Source: Archegozetes longisetosus (taxonomy: Eukaryota > Arthropoda > Arachnida > Sarcoptiformes > Trhypochthoniidae). Taken from it: 64,000 nt of DNA. The position numbers and the translations under genes are program-made. Below are positions 25,827 to 37,928 of the stretch, piece by piece. Position 1 is the stretch's first letter. Every line of letters begins with the position of its first letter. Under the pieces are notes generated by a model. That model searched no databases. It had not been told where the DNA came from and saw only the letters and a list, made by a program, of their open reading frames with translations. The stretch spans positions 6,124,001-6,188,000 of the forward strand of contig JAEMBT020000005.1 of assembly GCA_018873245.2 (NCBI GenBank), written 5' to 3'.

Positions 25827-28540
25827 GTGAATGCATTCAAATATAAAATGTCTGATAAACTTATTATTTTGATTACTATTATATCGATTGCCTGGTGCGA
25901 TCAAAAACCGAAAAACTGTATTGTACAGAATGAATGTAATTGTTTGATTGAATCAGAAATAGCGTGCAACGCAAGTTTGACTGATTCGTCTTTTAACAAA
26001 TTGTTTTCAACTATTAAGCAAGAGTATCGATTGGGTACACTTATTATTTTTCAAAGTAACTTAACTAAACTTCCAAATGAGGCTTTTGGAAAAGTAAATA
26101 ATTTTTTATTTGATTCGCTTTCAAAGTCAATATAATTATAACTGAATTTAGCTTTTGCTATTAATACTTTGCTTGACTTCGGCACATGCTTGCTAAAGTA
26201 TGAAAACACAAATGAATAGCCTGATCCAATAACACGATTGTTTGGCTTAGCTTTTGAAAAGTTAACTAAACTCGTCAGCTTTTCAAAAGTACACCAACCA
26301 ATCTGTTTTTGATTCTCAACAATTAAAGATGGTTATTAGAAGTTTGACGAGAAGCGAGACGACCTGTACTTATGTTATGCTTGAATAAGTGAACACAAAC
26401 GCACTGAAACCAATCGAATACAAATACGTTATATTATTTAAATAACATGACATTTAGCCAAACTTATTGATAGACAAATATTGACTAGTTATCCTAAAGT
26501 GTAGTCTCTTTAGTTAATATCTTATCTATAAATTTAAATAATTTGATGAATGGCTCCCAATTTAAGCATTATTTGTCAGTTATTTACATAATATCTGCTA
26601 AATGAACAAAAATGAATCACTATTTGTATTTGAACACTTACTCAACTATTTGATTGACTCGAAGACTATTGTATTTACAAATGATTAATTTAGAAATGTA
26701 TTCATATTTTTAAATTTATTCCTAAACTCATTGAAAAATTACGAATCAAATCGTAAATAAATGATTAAACTAAACAAAAATGTTAAAGTAAAGTATTAAA
26801 TGTAGACAAACCTTAAGTCAATTTAATTGCATTTAAGACTTAAATATAAGACTTTACGATTAATTAAGTTTGTTATTAAAACTGATGAGTATTCAAAATA
26901 AATTGCAGGTTCATTTCACGTCAGACTTATAGCAAACGTTCACCTATTAGAGGGCTTGTCCTTTAATTTAAACTTTGCAAGTCTCAATCATATCTTTTGA
27001 TTTAAGCTGCTTATATAAAACTTTTCAGTGCTGTACTAATCTAAATGTTTTCAGTCAGTAAATAGATACTTAAAAGCTTTAAATATTTATTACAATTTAT
27101 TACATACGTGTCCTTTTCAGGACTAATAAGACAAATTGTACAACTATTAAAATTTATACTCTAATAATTAATGAGTTCACACTTAAAAGCATAGTATAGA
27201 AGTAATGCAAGTATTAATATTTCGTATTAAAGTAAATTACGGACAGGTCCATTTATTCCAACTTGCACAAGAAAATTAAATAAACACAACAAACAAACGA
27301 TAAAATTACCAAATTAACGCACGCAGCTCGTTTTTAAGTGTAATAGTACCAGTTATATGCTTAAGTTATTGCCTTTAGTTGTCTTTATGTTTCTATTTTA
27401 TCGGGTCAGCCTTACAAGTCCTATTCAAATATACTATAGATAGCATTTTCTGGCACTTATCCAACCATTTCCTAATGTATTTGAACACTTAATATCGTAA
27501 ATTGAATTTTTCTTAATTTGTTGATTATTTTTACAACTGTAGGTTTCATTTGAAAAGTACTATCTGCATCACAATCCAAATTTGACGACGATCGAAGAGA
27601 ATGCATTTTCAGGCTCAGAGAATAGAACTACAATAATATACTTGCATTCTTGTTCGCTCAAAGCAAATTCTGTATTTAAAGCTATCTCTAAACTCGTACG
27701 CTTAACTGAAATCAGCTTAAGTAATAACCAGGTAATTTAGTAGCAATCATCTTAAACTCGATCATATTGATTGAATTTTGAAAATTGTCAAACAATTTAT
27801 CATTAAAGTTAGAAGAGATTCCTGATTTTGCTTTTGGTCAGCAACGTTATTTGAAAATGATTACCCTTTCGAGTAACAAAATCAAGGTTTTGGGCAAAAT
27901 GCCATTCTACTCATTGGTTTCAATCGATTACATCAATTTAGAGAATAATTTAATTGGACAAATAGATTCGGATGCGTTTGCTTTTGAAAACAAGAACAAA
28001 ACAAATAACACACTTCTTAAGATTTCGCTCAAAATCAACAAAATTGTCACAATTACTGATTCTGCTTTTGGAGGACTTAAAAGGCCTGTCAATTTGGACC
28101 TTTCCTTCAATAATATAACTAAACTAAACAAAGCTCTATTTGATAGCTTTATATCAGAATATTCAACGAAAATAACAGTAAAAGGTATCGAATATTTTAA
28201 ATTCTACTATCAAATTCTAAACTAGTGGTTCTCAAGCGACGAGCCCACAAGTGAGATACATAAGTCAGAAAATGTAACGTTAAATTCTATGGAAATCACG
28301 GGATGAGACCCATACAAGTGGGCCTCGAGATGAAAAGTTTGAAAACCACTGTTTTAAACTAACCAACAAATAATCCAACTATTTTGGTTAGGCAACCCCA
28401 TCGACTGTGGATGTTCAATTAAATGGATATTCGATAACGCCAACTACAAACAAAAATTTTCAGGACCTATTAGATGTGCCGATAAAAAATATTTTAATAG
28501 TTTGACCAAAGACAACTTCAAAAATTGCACTTCTTATTAG
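25827..28540 (+). CDS. Secreted leucine-rich-repeat protein
   Basis: Four exons, 25827-26093, 27543-27731, 27809-28184 and 28392-28540, with consistent phases encode 326 residues. An N-terminal signal peptide (LIILITIISIAWC) precedes a cysteine-containing cap (NCIVQNECNC). Next come LRR units such as LTEISLSNNQLEEIPDFAFG, MITLSSNKIKVLGKMPFYSL and LDLSFNNITKLNKALFD. The protein ends with a typical C-terminal cap, NPIDCGCSIKWIF...IRCAD...NFKNCTSY. There is no membrane anchor, so it is probably extracellular. It resembles the arthropod 'oplophorus-luciferin 2-monooxygenase non-catalytic subunit-like' LRR group in size and caps (inference). An alternative start is the second methionine (25848). 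Intron 1 is 1.45 kb; intron 3 carries a hAT-type MITE. Confidence 0.88.
26094..27542 (+). other. Long first intron of the LRR gene
   Basis: 1.45 kb of AT-rich DNA between exons 1 and 2. A short frame near 26236-26290 reads LFGLAFEKLTKLVSF, which looks like a piece of an LRR, perhaps a decayed exon; nothing else is recognisable. Confidence 0.5.
28223..28351. mobile_element. hAT-type MITE in intron 3 of the LRR gene
   Basis: The left end TAGTGGTTCTCAAGC and the right end (reverse complement CAGTGGTTTTCAAACT) carry the common hAT terminus CAGTGGTTCTCAAACT, and GAGCCCACAAGTG pairs with CACTTGTATGGGT-like DNA further in. The flanking 8-mers TTCTAAAC (28215-28222) and TTTTAAAC (28352-28359) match at 7 of 8, as expected for a hAT target duplication. 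The element is 129 bp with no ORF. Confidence 0.75.
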
Positions 28541-29355
28541 TTTTGCACCATTTATTCCTTTTTTGAATCACTACAGTTATTCCTGTTTATAGTGAACGAG
28601 TCTGTGAGGTTAAAATCGTTCGCCAATTAAAAGTATTTTTAAATTTGAAAGTTTAGTAATCTTTATTTCAAACTAAACTCCTTATATTAATTCAAAGTAT
28701 CGTAAAACTTGATGACTTGGCTCTTTATACAGTAATACGATTCTTCAGTTTCATAAAATTACAGAACTTAAATAAAAAATGTTTATAAATAACTTGAAAT
28801 AGAATTTTATTTTAATAGCATCAACATTAGTAAAATTTGAAAACATTAATAAACAAATGGTTATTGAATGAAATTGTGCTACTCTTATGAATGTGCAGTT
28901 GTGCTGTAGTGCTAGTATTGTACTAAATTGTTGAGCTGAAAAATTCCATAGTTGAGCCTAATTTCATAAAGCTGCAAAACTTTATATTAAGACTCGTTAA
29001 ACATGATTCGGATAGGTTTCCGTTTTTAAGTAGACTTAAGAAAGCGTATTATCGGATAATATTATATGATATTGTATCATTTCGGAACAAGTTCTAGATT
29101 ACATCCTAACCCGTTTGGAGTGGATGGATCTGTTCAGCCAAAAGTGTCCACTATAAGCTGAATTCACTAAACCCTAGCTCAATCAACTGGAAAATTTGAT
29201 TCAGATAGGTCTACTAATTATGACCATATAGTAGAAAAAAATCTAAATATCATGCAATAGTTTCGCAACTAAATGATAAAAAACCTGCATATTTTAAGAC
29301 TCTACAGTTTGAGAGTCGAGCATTAGTAAAGATGATTAAATCTGTCTGAGACTTA
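28541..29355. other. Intergenic region, tail to tail
   Basis: 0.8 kb between the 3' ends of the LRR gene (+) and the cystatin gene (-). No exon seen; it holds both 3' UTRs. Confidence 0.55.
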
Positions 29356-29844
29356 TTAATAAACTTTGCAGTCATGACTCAGTAATTCTCGTTTATTGTT
29401 CCACATCTGAACATGTACTTCAACATTGCATTCTTCTGAATCCTGTTACAAAAGCAATAAAAAAATAAATATGATCTAAGGCATTCAAAGAAAATCAAAT
29501 GTGATAGGAACCTGAGTCTCGTTGAAGCCGCATTTTCCGAGATCGTATCTTTGTATTTCATTCTTGCGACAGTTAGTTGTCATCATTTCCAAATTGATTC
29601 TATATTTGATTCCGGATACGATTTGTTTTTGGGCTCCATTAATGCGAATCAATTTTTTGTGATAGATTGAATTTTCTCTATCACTCAACACATTAACAGC
29701 AAAAAGTGCTGCCTCGATAACACCATCATCATTAACATCAATTGCCTTCCAAACGCCTTTACTGTTCACTAAATTAGCGAATGATGCTAATAGCAGAAGC
29801 ATTATTATAATAGACATCATTTTGCAATCTTTAATTTTCAACAT
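29356..29844 (-). CDS. Secreted cystatin (cysteine protease inhibitor)
   Basis: Exons 29844-29512 and 29442-29356 (phase 0) encode 139 residues. A strong signal peptide, MMSIIIMLLLLASFANLVNS, is followed by a cystatin fold of about 112 residues. The papain-binding loop QIVSG (Q-x-V-x-G) lies in AQKQIVSGIKYRINLEM, and the type-2 cysteines are in NCRKN, KCGF, ECNVEVHVQMW and HDC, the last part giving the C-terminal VQMWNNK hairpin with its conserved tryptophan. It probably inhibits cathepsin L/B-type proteases in the gut, saliva or haemolymph (family knowledge). The donor GTTCCT is weak, but the junction restores the family pattern. The start could be either 29844 or 29820; the second gives a more typical signal peptide. 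Confidence 0.92.
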
Positions 29845-30774
29845 TATGTAAATATAAATATCGAACTCTCAGACTATTCAAATGAATGAAAATGGTTATT
29901 ACAATTAATACAAATGATCATTTAGGCATTGACCATCTCAAATGAAGGATCTGTGTTAAAGTAAGCTTGTTGCTTAGCTTTCAACTAAACGAGATGCTAA
30001 AAATCAATATTAATAGTGTTGGAATGTGGGCTTTTGTGAAACCTGAACGAGAATAGCTTAAGTAAGATTTTCTCGTGGCATCATTGCAGATCTGAAGTAG
30101 AACTTAAGTTAAATACTATATGTTGCCTATTCAAAAATAATTAATTCAGATGAATTAGAAAGTTTAAGCTTTAAATGTCCCAATTTTTTGAAAAATACTT
30201 TCAAACTTCAATGAAACTTGAATTGCAAAAGCCTTCATATCTGTGTTGTAAATAAAAATTGGAATTTTTTTCAAGATTTAACTCTTTATAGATGAAAAGT
30301 ATGACCGAATTGCAAAATACGAATGATAAGATTATCGATGATATGTCAGAGATTTTTTAACATATAAGTAAACTTTTCTCATAATAGAAGAGTACATATT
30401 TTACCACAGGGTATAACATAAAAGATTTATTTAAAGCTATAAAACTTATCAATTTTTTTCTATGCGTTCTAATTTATTTAATTAAATTATGGTTTCCTTA
30501 TGAATAAAAATGTGTTTAAAAGCTCAGGCATATCATTCATATATTGAAAAATAAGCGTTTGGTTATCTCAATGTAGTAAAAGAAAATTTTCGATAATTAC
30601 TGCTAAAAAACTTGAACTTTATTGAAGAATTCTGAATCTATGAAATTAAAAGCAAATTTCATTATTTTTTACAATTTTTTAAGTTAAAAATTATTTAACA
30701 TCATTTATCTGAGCAGTTATTAACAAACGTTGAGTAATTTTGACAGTTATTTGATTATATTAAATAATCTGAGT
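29845..30774. other. Non-coding stretch
   Basis: 0.9 kb between the start of the cystatin gene and the 3' end of the cuticle gene, both on the minus strand. No exon is supported; it should contain the cystatin promoter. Confidence 0.55.
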
Positions 30775-32147
30775 TTATTTCTTCCAGACAGATGAGAGAA
30801 GTTGTTTGGAAACTACGGCTGGTGCACCGATTACTGATGAATAGACAGGTGCAGATGCAATCAATGGTGCTGATTGGACAACTGTGTCTTGAACGATTTG
30901 TGCTGGAATTGATGCAGCTCTAAGTCTGACTTGGCTGACTAAGTCAGTTCTACCAGTTTCCAAGGTGTAGCCCTTAACTGATGCCGGACCCTATTATCAG
31001 ATATCAAACTATTTAGTTTTTTAAAAATCATTCGATTAATTAGAGTTCTTGAAATTTTGATTAAAATATTATTTTATATCATCTTTAGATAGGAAAGAGT
31101 CTGTTTTCAGATGCATCTTAAATAAAGATCAATTACCGCAACAACTGAAGCTGGACCAGTGGCCAACACACTTGGGGCAGAGGCAACGAAAGATGGAACT
31201 CCGACTGAGTAAGTGGAGAATGATGGGACTGCTGCCACTGCTGGGGCTGCGAGAACTTGTGATGAAACTGATGCGACAGCTGGAGCGGCAACAACGGGAG
31301 CTGAGACAGCCACTGGAGCCGGTGCGGATAATGCTACGGGTGCGGACACTGCTACAGGTGCGGATACTGCCACAGGTGCGGCCACTGCAGCCGGGACAGC
31401 AGAATCGTGACGAACCTTTTATGAGAAATCAAATTAAAGTTGACTTTTCTGATAATCTACTGGCACTCTTTTTCATTGAGAGTGAGTCTATAAATACATT
31501 TTAACCAAACTAAAAGCTACCTCAGATGAATATGTGTAGCCTCTTATTGGTCTTCCTGGTGCAACAATACTGGTTGGTTCGTTGACCACTGAAACAGATG
31601 GCACTGATCCGTAACGGACTCGTTCAACAGCAACAGCAGCAGGTCGTGCAACTGTGACCGGGGCTGAGAGTACGGCAGGTGCGGCGACTGCTGGTGCAGA
31701 CAAGACTGAGGGTCCAACAACTCCGACTCCAGAAGACAAGACTGAGGGTCCAACAACTCCGACTCCAGAAGACAAGACTGAGGGTCCAACAACTCTAACT
31801 CCAGAAGACAAGACTGAGGGTCCAACAACTCCGACTCCAGAAGACAAGACTGAGGGTCCAACAACTCCGACTCCAGAAGACAAGACTGAGGGTCCAACAA
31901 CTCCGACTCCAGAAGACAAGACTGAGGGTCCAACAACTCCAACTCCAGAAGACAAGACACCGAGTGCTGGGGAAGGAGGAATCAAGTGCTGTTCCTGACC
32001 GCCAGCACAGACTGAGGCTATCAAAGCAAATATTGACACCTATAAATCAATAAATTTGATTAATTCTGATGGAATGTAATAATGTTAATAATGCAATAGG
32101 TGGAGTGAAGCATAAATTAATGTGGAATCACATACAATGGAAAGCAT
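30775..32147 (-). CDS. Cuticle-type protein rich in Ala, Val, Ser, Pro with tandem repeats
   Basis: Four exons, 32147-32136 (MLSI only), 32039-31521, 31415-31137 and 30990-30775, all phase 0, give 341 residues. The signal peptide is split by the first intron: MLSI|VSIFALIASVCAGG, a common layout in arthropod cuticle genes. Residues about 30-115 are seven copies of LSSGVGVVGPSV (one has R for G). A repeated SAPVAVSAPVAV region and a C-terminal SAPVYSSVIGAPAVVSKQLL follow. There is no chitin-binding R&R domain, so it belongs to the low-complexity structural class (inference). A TATA-like CATATAAAAT lies at 32244-32235. The divergent neighbour at 34893 encodes a related, shorter protein. Confidence 0.85.
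31699..31953. repeat. 36-bp tandem repeat, seven copies
   Basis: Seven near-identical 36-bp units (plus-strand phase GACAAGACTGAGGGTCCAAC...) encode the 12-residue repeat of the cuticle gene on the minus strand. Because 36 is divisible by three and the unit has few stops, other frames are also open across the array; these are shadows. Confidence 0.9.
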
Positions 32148-34892
32148 CGTAACAGTTGAGTTTAAGACTAACGAATCCTCAAAGACCAAGAGTAATAAAC
32201 AATGATGACTGCACAAACTCTTTAAATTCGAAGCATTTTATATGATTTTTTGAATGCCCGCCTTCTTTATCCATTTAAGAATATCATTGATAAGTCCTAG
32301 AAATTGAATTTTTATTGGTTCTACATTTTTGTCAGTTTTAAGAAACTCCTCATCTAAACTACTTTCTTCAGTATCTTAAATTAATGATTTATACAATTAA
32401 ATAATCAAGTTTCAGTCTTCAATATATACATATTATCAATGATGAAAAGCGATGGCATTATTTCCTTGGACTTCATAAAGTAGGTCAAGAGCATCATTCG
32501 ATTGTACTCCGCCTTACTTTCCATCTGATGGAATTTCTCTCATTAAGTCAATCTGAACACAATCGAAGAATAACTGAACAGATTGCATTTATTAATAGGA
32601 TTACTGTAAAACATAAATTTTTACAAGGATTCCTATCTTATTGAGAAATAGCTTTCAAATATGCACATTTTTAATGCATTGACCGACCTTCCAAGTTCCC
32701 CTTTTACGCACTCCAACCACCACTACCTCCTTATTAATTCACTTTAAACCTAGAATATCAATCTTAGGGTACAATTATATACAGATTATCTTTAGTTTGA
32801 AAATCCAAAATTTTCGAATCGTTTGACATTGAACACAGTATTTCTTTAGAATGTGAACAACTAAGTATATTTAATGCTATAATTACTATTAATGCTTTCT
32901 AGCCAAGTTGATCAGATTCCACCCTAAAACTAATAATTTAACTTACTATCAGAAGTAAATTACAACAGTCTATCATTTCAATTACAGAAGTAGTTTTTCT
33001 CCCAATTGCCTCCTATCGAAACGGTAAAAGTTTTTTAGTATATGTTTAATCATATTCTGTTTTGATTTAAATATACCACTATTATAGTATAATATGTACA
33101 CATAATGCCTGCTTTACATACATTCGGTTATGCTTTGATTTCTGAAAGTCTTATTTTTCATATAAATGAAAGAAGCCACTGGAATACAAAATGATGAGGA
33201 ACTGAAAATTGCTAGTTTAAGAGAATAACCTTGAAAAATGCTCTATTCGTAACCTCATTGTGATCTTAATTCAATCAAGTTATAATTGCTACCTATCAAA
33301 CATTAGTCTACATAGTAATACGATGTTTGCAGATTTTTATAGTTAATCGTTACGAAAACTTTCGGACATTTATTTCCTTGACACGAAAGCATCAAATTAT
33401 TACGTTGGTTTTGCATAACATGCCAACTATACTACAATACGATTCTGCAAAAAGGGAATTACATCCATTCAGAGCAGAAAAAATGATTCTTAAATTTTCT
33501 GATTTTACTCCAAACTAAAACCAAGATCTCAAGATTATAAATTCATTGTATTCTGTCATTCGCACTTTCACGACTTCTGAAGTATTTGATGGAAAGTTTA
33601 GCTTAAAAATTAGCTAATCACTTTGGCATTTTTACTCAAACTCTTTACTAATTGGTAATCGATCTTTCTAATTGCTCATTTTTGTATCTTACATTAAAAG
33701 TCTTGAGATGCCATTATTGCAGAAAACTTTCTCCTAAAAGCGTGGGATAGGAGTTGACCTAATTTTCATCCTTCAGACAACCTTCGTTGAAGTAGACAAA
33801 AATTGATCTAACAACTTGTGTGAAAAATTGCTTTCAAACTCCAACAATCACTCTCGATAACGATCAACCGTAACATGTTTTCACCTATAATCATATCTGT
33901 TAAGTTTTAATGAGCAATAAAAAACAAGAACACTGAAATACATCATATCTTAAAAGAATACCGATTTCGATCATCTTTAAGAACACCTTGTACTTAGTTT
34001 CAGCTTAAATCAAATTCCTTGATTTTTCGGAACATGAAATGATAAATGATGATAAACAAAGTTTCCAAAGTAATCAGAAACTTATTTTATATGCCCTCAG
34101 CTACTAGTTTTCAGCTTGCTTTCATGATTATGAAATAAGAGATTGATGATAATCTGAATCGTTTCACCCTTTATATTTTTAAGAAAAGAGTGTATATATT
34201 TTCAATTACTCAGATTAAATAAATCAGGGTTTTGCTCGTGGTCGAAGTATATTCACTGTTTAAATCAAATTAATATAAGTACATTTATTAAAAATAATGA
34301 AAATTGAATATAATTCATAACTTATTGGTTATTCTAATTGTAATGTTTGTTCAATTTAAACTTTAGATTATAGATTTTTCTGCAATTTGAGTGTAGAATG
34401 ACTCACTGATTGATATTTCAAATAATTTGAGGGTTAAAAAAATATTTTTCCTTATGACTTGTTTTTGAATCACACAATAAAGTAGTTTAAATCTTTTTAC
34501 AATATGATCAGTAGTTCATTACATTCATAATGAACAATCAAAAATTGTGAAAGTTTTATCTTTTGACGTAAAATTAATTACTAAAAGTCTGAATTGTTTA
34601 GAAATATATTTCATGAGCATTCACTTCATCAAAATTAGAAGCTTTTCGACACCAATTCTGTATTTGGAAATTTGTTTCCTTCTGAAAAATAGTTCGGACT
34701 CCACCCAAACATAAGATGACTTCTTTGTGGTGAAGAAGTGGGGAAACACTTTAAAATGAATAAATCGTCCAATGACAAGGGCAGAGCTTAGGATAATTTT
34801 TTGCTGACTATAAAAAGCGAATTAAAATCAAATAGTAAAAGCTTGTAAAATTCAATAGTGAGTTAAGTATTGAAAGCTTCAATTCATTCACA
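32148..34892. other. Divergent intergenic region between two cuticle genes
   Basis: 2.7 kb with no supported exon. Promoters lie at both ends: TATA-like CATATAAAAT (32244-32235, minus) and CTATAAAAAG (34808-34817, plus). The rest is AT-rich single-copy sequence in which I see no element. Confidence 0.55.
34808..34817 (+). promoter_or_regulatory. TATA box of the plus-strand cuticle gene
   Basis: CTATAAAAAG lies 76-85 bp before the start codon at 34893, leaving room for a short 5' leader of about 50 nt. Strong TATA boxes are usual for cuticle genes. Confidence 0.6.
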
Positions 34893-35602
34893 ATGAAAGT
34901 ATTCGTAATCTTCGCTGCAATTATAGCCGTCTGTTCAGCAGGTCTTCTACACAGTCCTGCGGCATATGTGCAAAGTTATGCGGCTGCCATTCCATCTGTT
35001 CTGACTCATTCACGAGTCACTATTCCTGCATCGATTCCGACAACTGTTCCCGAAGTTATCACTAGGTTTTTAACTTAATGTTTATCTCAATAATTATCTA
35101 GTCATGTGACAATAATTTGTTTATAATTGAAATAATTTAATTTCAGTGCACAAACCGTTCCCGAACACCGATTTAGCTCAAGTGAATGGGTTCAACCAAC
35201 CAGCCAAATAATTCCAGCGGTCAGTATTCATGAAATAGAAATTACTTTATTTAAGGTCGAGACAGAATTTTCTTGCAAATATGCATGAGTTATAATTCTA
35301 TGCTTCTATAATGAGAATAACTCATGCAATCGAAAAAGCTCTCGATCTTAAGCCAAGAAATTCGACAACTAAAAGATTGAGTTTGATTGGAATATGGAAC
35401 AGAATCTGAATATTATTTTGCAACTTAGGTTCGACAATATACAGTTAGAGCTGACATTCCAGTTGCAGTCAGAGAATTGACAGTGCAGCCTGCAGTTCAG
35501 TATTCTTCAGCGTTGGCTCCGGTCGCTGTCTCAGCCCCAGTTGTAGCCCCGGTCGCATATGGTGCAGCCTTTGGACCCGTTGTTCAGCAGAAAATATTGT
35601 AA
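34893..35602 (+). CDS. Short cuticle-type protein
   Basis: Exons 34893-35065, 35147-35219 and 35429-35602 with matching phases encode 139 residues. It has a signal peptide, MKVFVIFAAIIAVCSAG, then a low-complexity mature chain with Ala, Val, Pro, Ser and Tyr. A central segment, SSSEWVQPTSQIIPA, and RQYTVRADIPVAVRELTVQP are followed by SALAPVAVSAPVVAPVA, which shares the SAPV-type repeat with the minus-strand cuticle gene. The conserved position of the RxYTxxxxE-like segment suggests the same family (inference). It is probably an exocuticle structural protein. AATAAA occurs about 55 bp after the stop. Confidence 0.87.
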
Positions 35603-37928
35603 ATGAAATGCAGAAAGTTTATGATCTTGTTTGAGATGTAATTTTTGGGTGAATTTGAATAAATTATGCAAAGTTAAAATATTCAATTGTCAATAAATTT
35701 GACTATAGGATACATGCCTATATGACGGATAAAGTTCTAAATTTTTCAATTATGTTGTTATTCTATGAAAAAATTATCTTCCTAAATTTGTGATTATCAT
35801 CAAATTTAAACATAATCTAAATCAAACAATTGATATTTAACTTAATAAATTTAATTTCTGACTATTAAATGATGATTTAAAGCATATTCAATATTACCTT
35901 ATCAATTATTAGTAAGTTTTTTGGAATAGCTCTCAAGAATCGTTTTGCTCATTTAACAACAAAAATAACTCGAAATGTCCTTTAAGCTTGAATTTAAAGT
36001 AGTAATTAGTACAGAATGAAGGTGCAAGCAACTTAAATTAGTTGTCTGCAGCTACACTAGACTTCTCAGAAAAATTATCAGTCCTCTCGCTAGTTAGACG
36101 AATTAGTTTGTCATTTTTCAGTGCAAAACATATTTCTAAAGTTCGTTATCTTTAAAATTACGATGCACTTTGTATTTAACTTTCAGCTTAAACTCAATAA
36201 TGTAACTTCAGTGCAAAGATCAGGTCGAGTCGGGTCAGGTCAAGTATTTAGACTTTATGCCTATAATGTTTGTCAAATTAGAAATCACTCTTCGCCTATG
36301 ACAATAACAACAAAATAGAGAATTAAGAAGACAGTTTTAATTTAACAATTATGCAAGATGCATGATTTTTACTGATTATTTCATTGGTTACTTGAATACA
36401 CTCTTAAAGTATTAGGCAATTTTTACTAACCAATTTAGAAAAGTTAGATTTAGAAAAAGGGCCATAAACGAACGCAACCTTCAGGGTAAAGTGTGCCTTT
36501 AATTCAAACAATATTACAATGAATTAAGTCTGTTTACTATTATTTATTCAATAAGACAAAATCTCACTAAACTAAGATATTGCTTGAGTTACAAGTTTAA
36601 AATAGATTTTTAAACAAAAGTGACATTGAAGTCAATATTTTACTATTTATTTGTAAGGGTGCATATTGAATAACGTATTGAACATTTTTCATTTGAATCA
36701 TTTAACTTATTGATAGATTCACTACAGTTACTGATGACTCGATCATTGTTCAATTATTGATTCATTTTGATTCAAATCTAAAACAAGTTGCTTTTTCATA
36801 ATAACTAAGTTAAGTAATCAAAACTTATGCTAATATCCATGCAAATGAAGGCTACATGAGAGAAATCATGTTATACTCTCAATGCTTACAGCTATAAAAC
36901 TAATTAAAGTCAATGTCACACTGAACACATTTTCCTATTATACCCAAATATATATCAATAAGTTTTGCCATTAATCATAACTTAACTGTTATTTGAAATA
37001 GTTTTATTCTTTATTAAAATTAGTTTTTATTGATATGAATAGTATATGACATAATAGTTATGATAAAAATGAAACAACAATAAATAAACTTAAGTAATAT
37101 TTGATTGAATTTGATACAGCAATCAAATGATTAATGTATTCATAGTATTAATAAGGCAAAAAGAGAAACACTAATGGACTCACTTATGATTAGATTAACA
37201 AATAAAAAACACTTTAATGTTTTTAATTATAAGTGAGTTTCAAGTTAAAACTACTATCTAATTCTGTTAATCTCTCTTTCTCCACAAATAAGTTGCCGTT
37301 TAGATCGTTCATCAAAAACGATTAACTCAACCACGAGTTATTTCACACTATATTTAAAGCGTAATAATAATAATATTGTTGTTACTAATAAATTAATTAA
37401 TTACAGACTTCAGTAATGTTTGTATTTTTGTTTACGTCTGGTGAGAAAACTTTTGTCATTGGCTCTGGTCTTACTATTGATTTCTACTGAGCAAAATTTA
37501 TTTATATCTCACTCAACCAATTACGTTCATAAATCAATTTTTAAATACTATTTAATTTGTCAAATATTTGAAGTTCACAATTTTCTTTACTAACTTACTG
37601 TTGAGAATATTTCCAAATAAACTCATTGATGTAGTTATGAAAGTATGATTAATGATAGAAAGTACAAAAGACAGTCGTTGAGGAATGAGTGGAGCAAAAT
37701 GTGCATCAATTAAAGGACGAAATTGACAGCGACGTGAAGCGCACATGATGTCAAAACAGTCACAACACATAACACATAGTCAGAAGTGAAGGCATTCATT
37801 AATAACAGAGAAAATAGAGACAATTACTCAACGTGTGATTGCGTCAAACGATGGACTTCTAACTATTTTGGTCTAATTATCACTCGAGACCAACTCTTTT
37901 TGCAATTATCGCTAAGTCCTCATGAAAC
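35603..37928. other. Non-coding stretch
   Basis: 2.3 kb before the Mnt-like gene with no exon I can support. A short GTC/GGTC-rich patch (about 36220-36246) stands out from the AT-rich background. The promoter and any 5' UTR of the next gene should be at the right edge. Confidence 0.55.

Noticed and set aside
31654..31998. Plus-strand frame with repeated EDKTEGPTTPTP
   Set aside because: It is the antisense of the cuticle repeat; a 36-bp unit keeps several frames open at once.
37552..37770. 72-codon minus-strand frame upstream of Mnt
   Set aside because: No motif; overlaps the expected promoter region.
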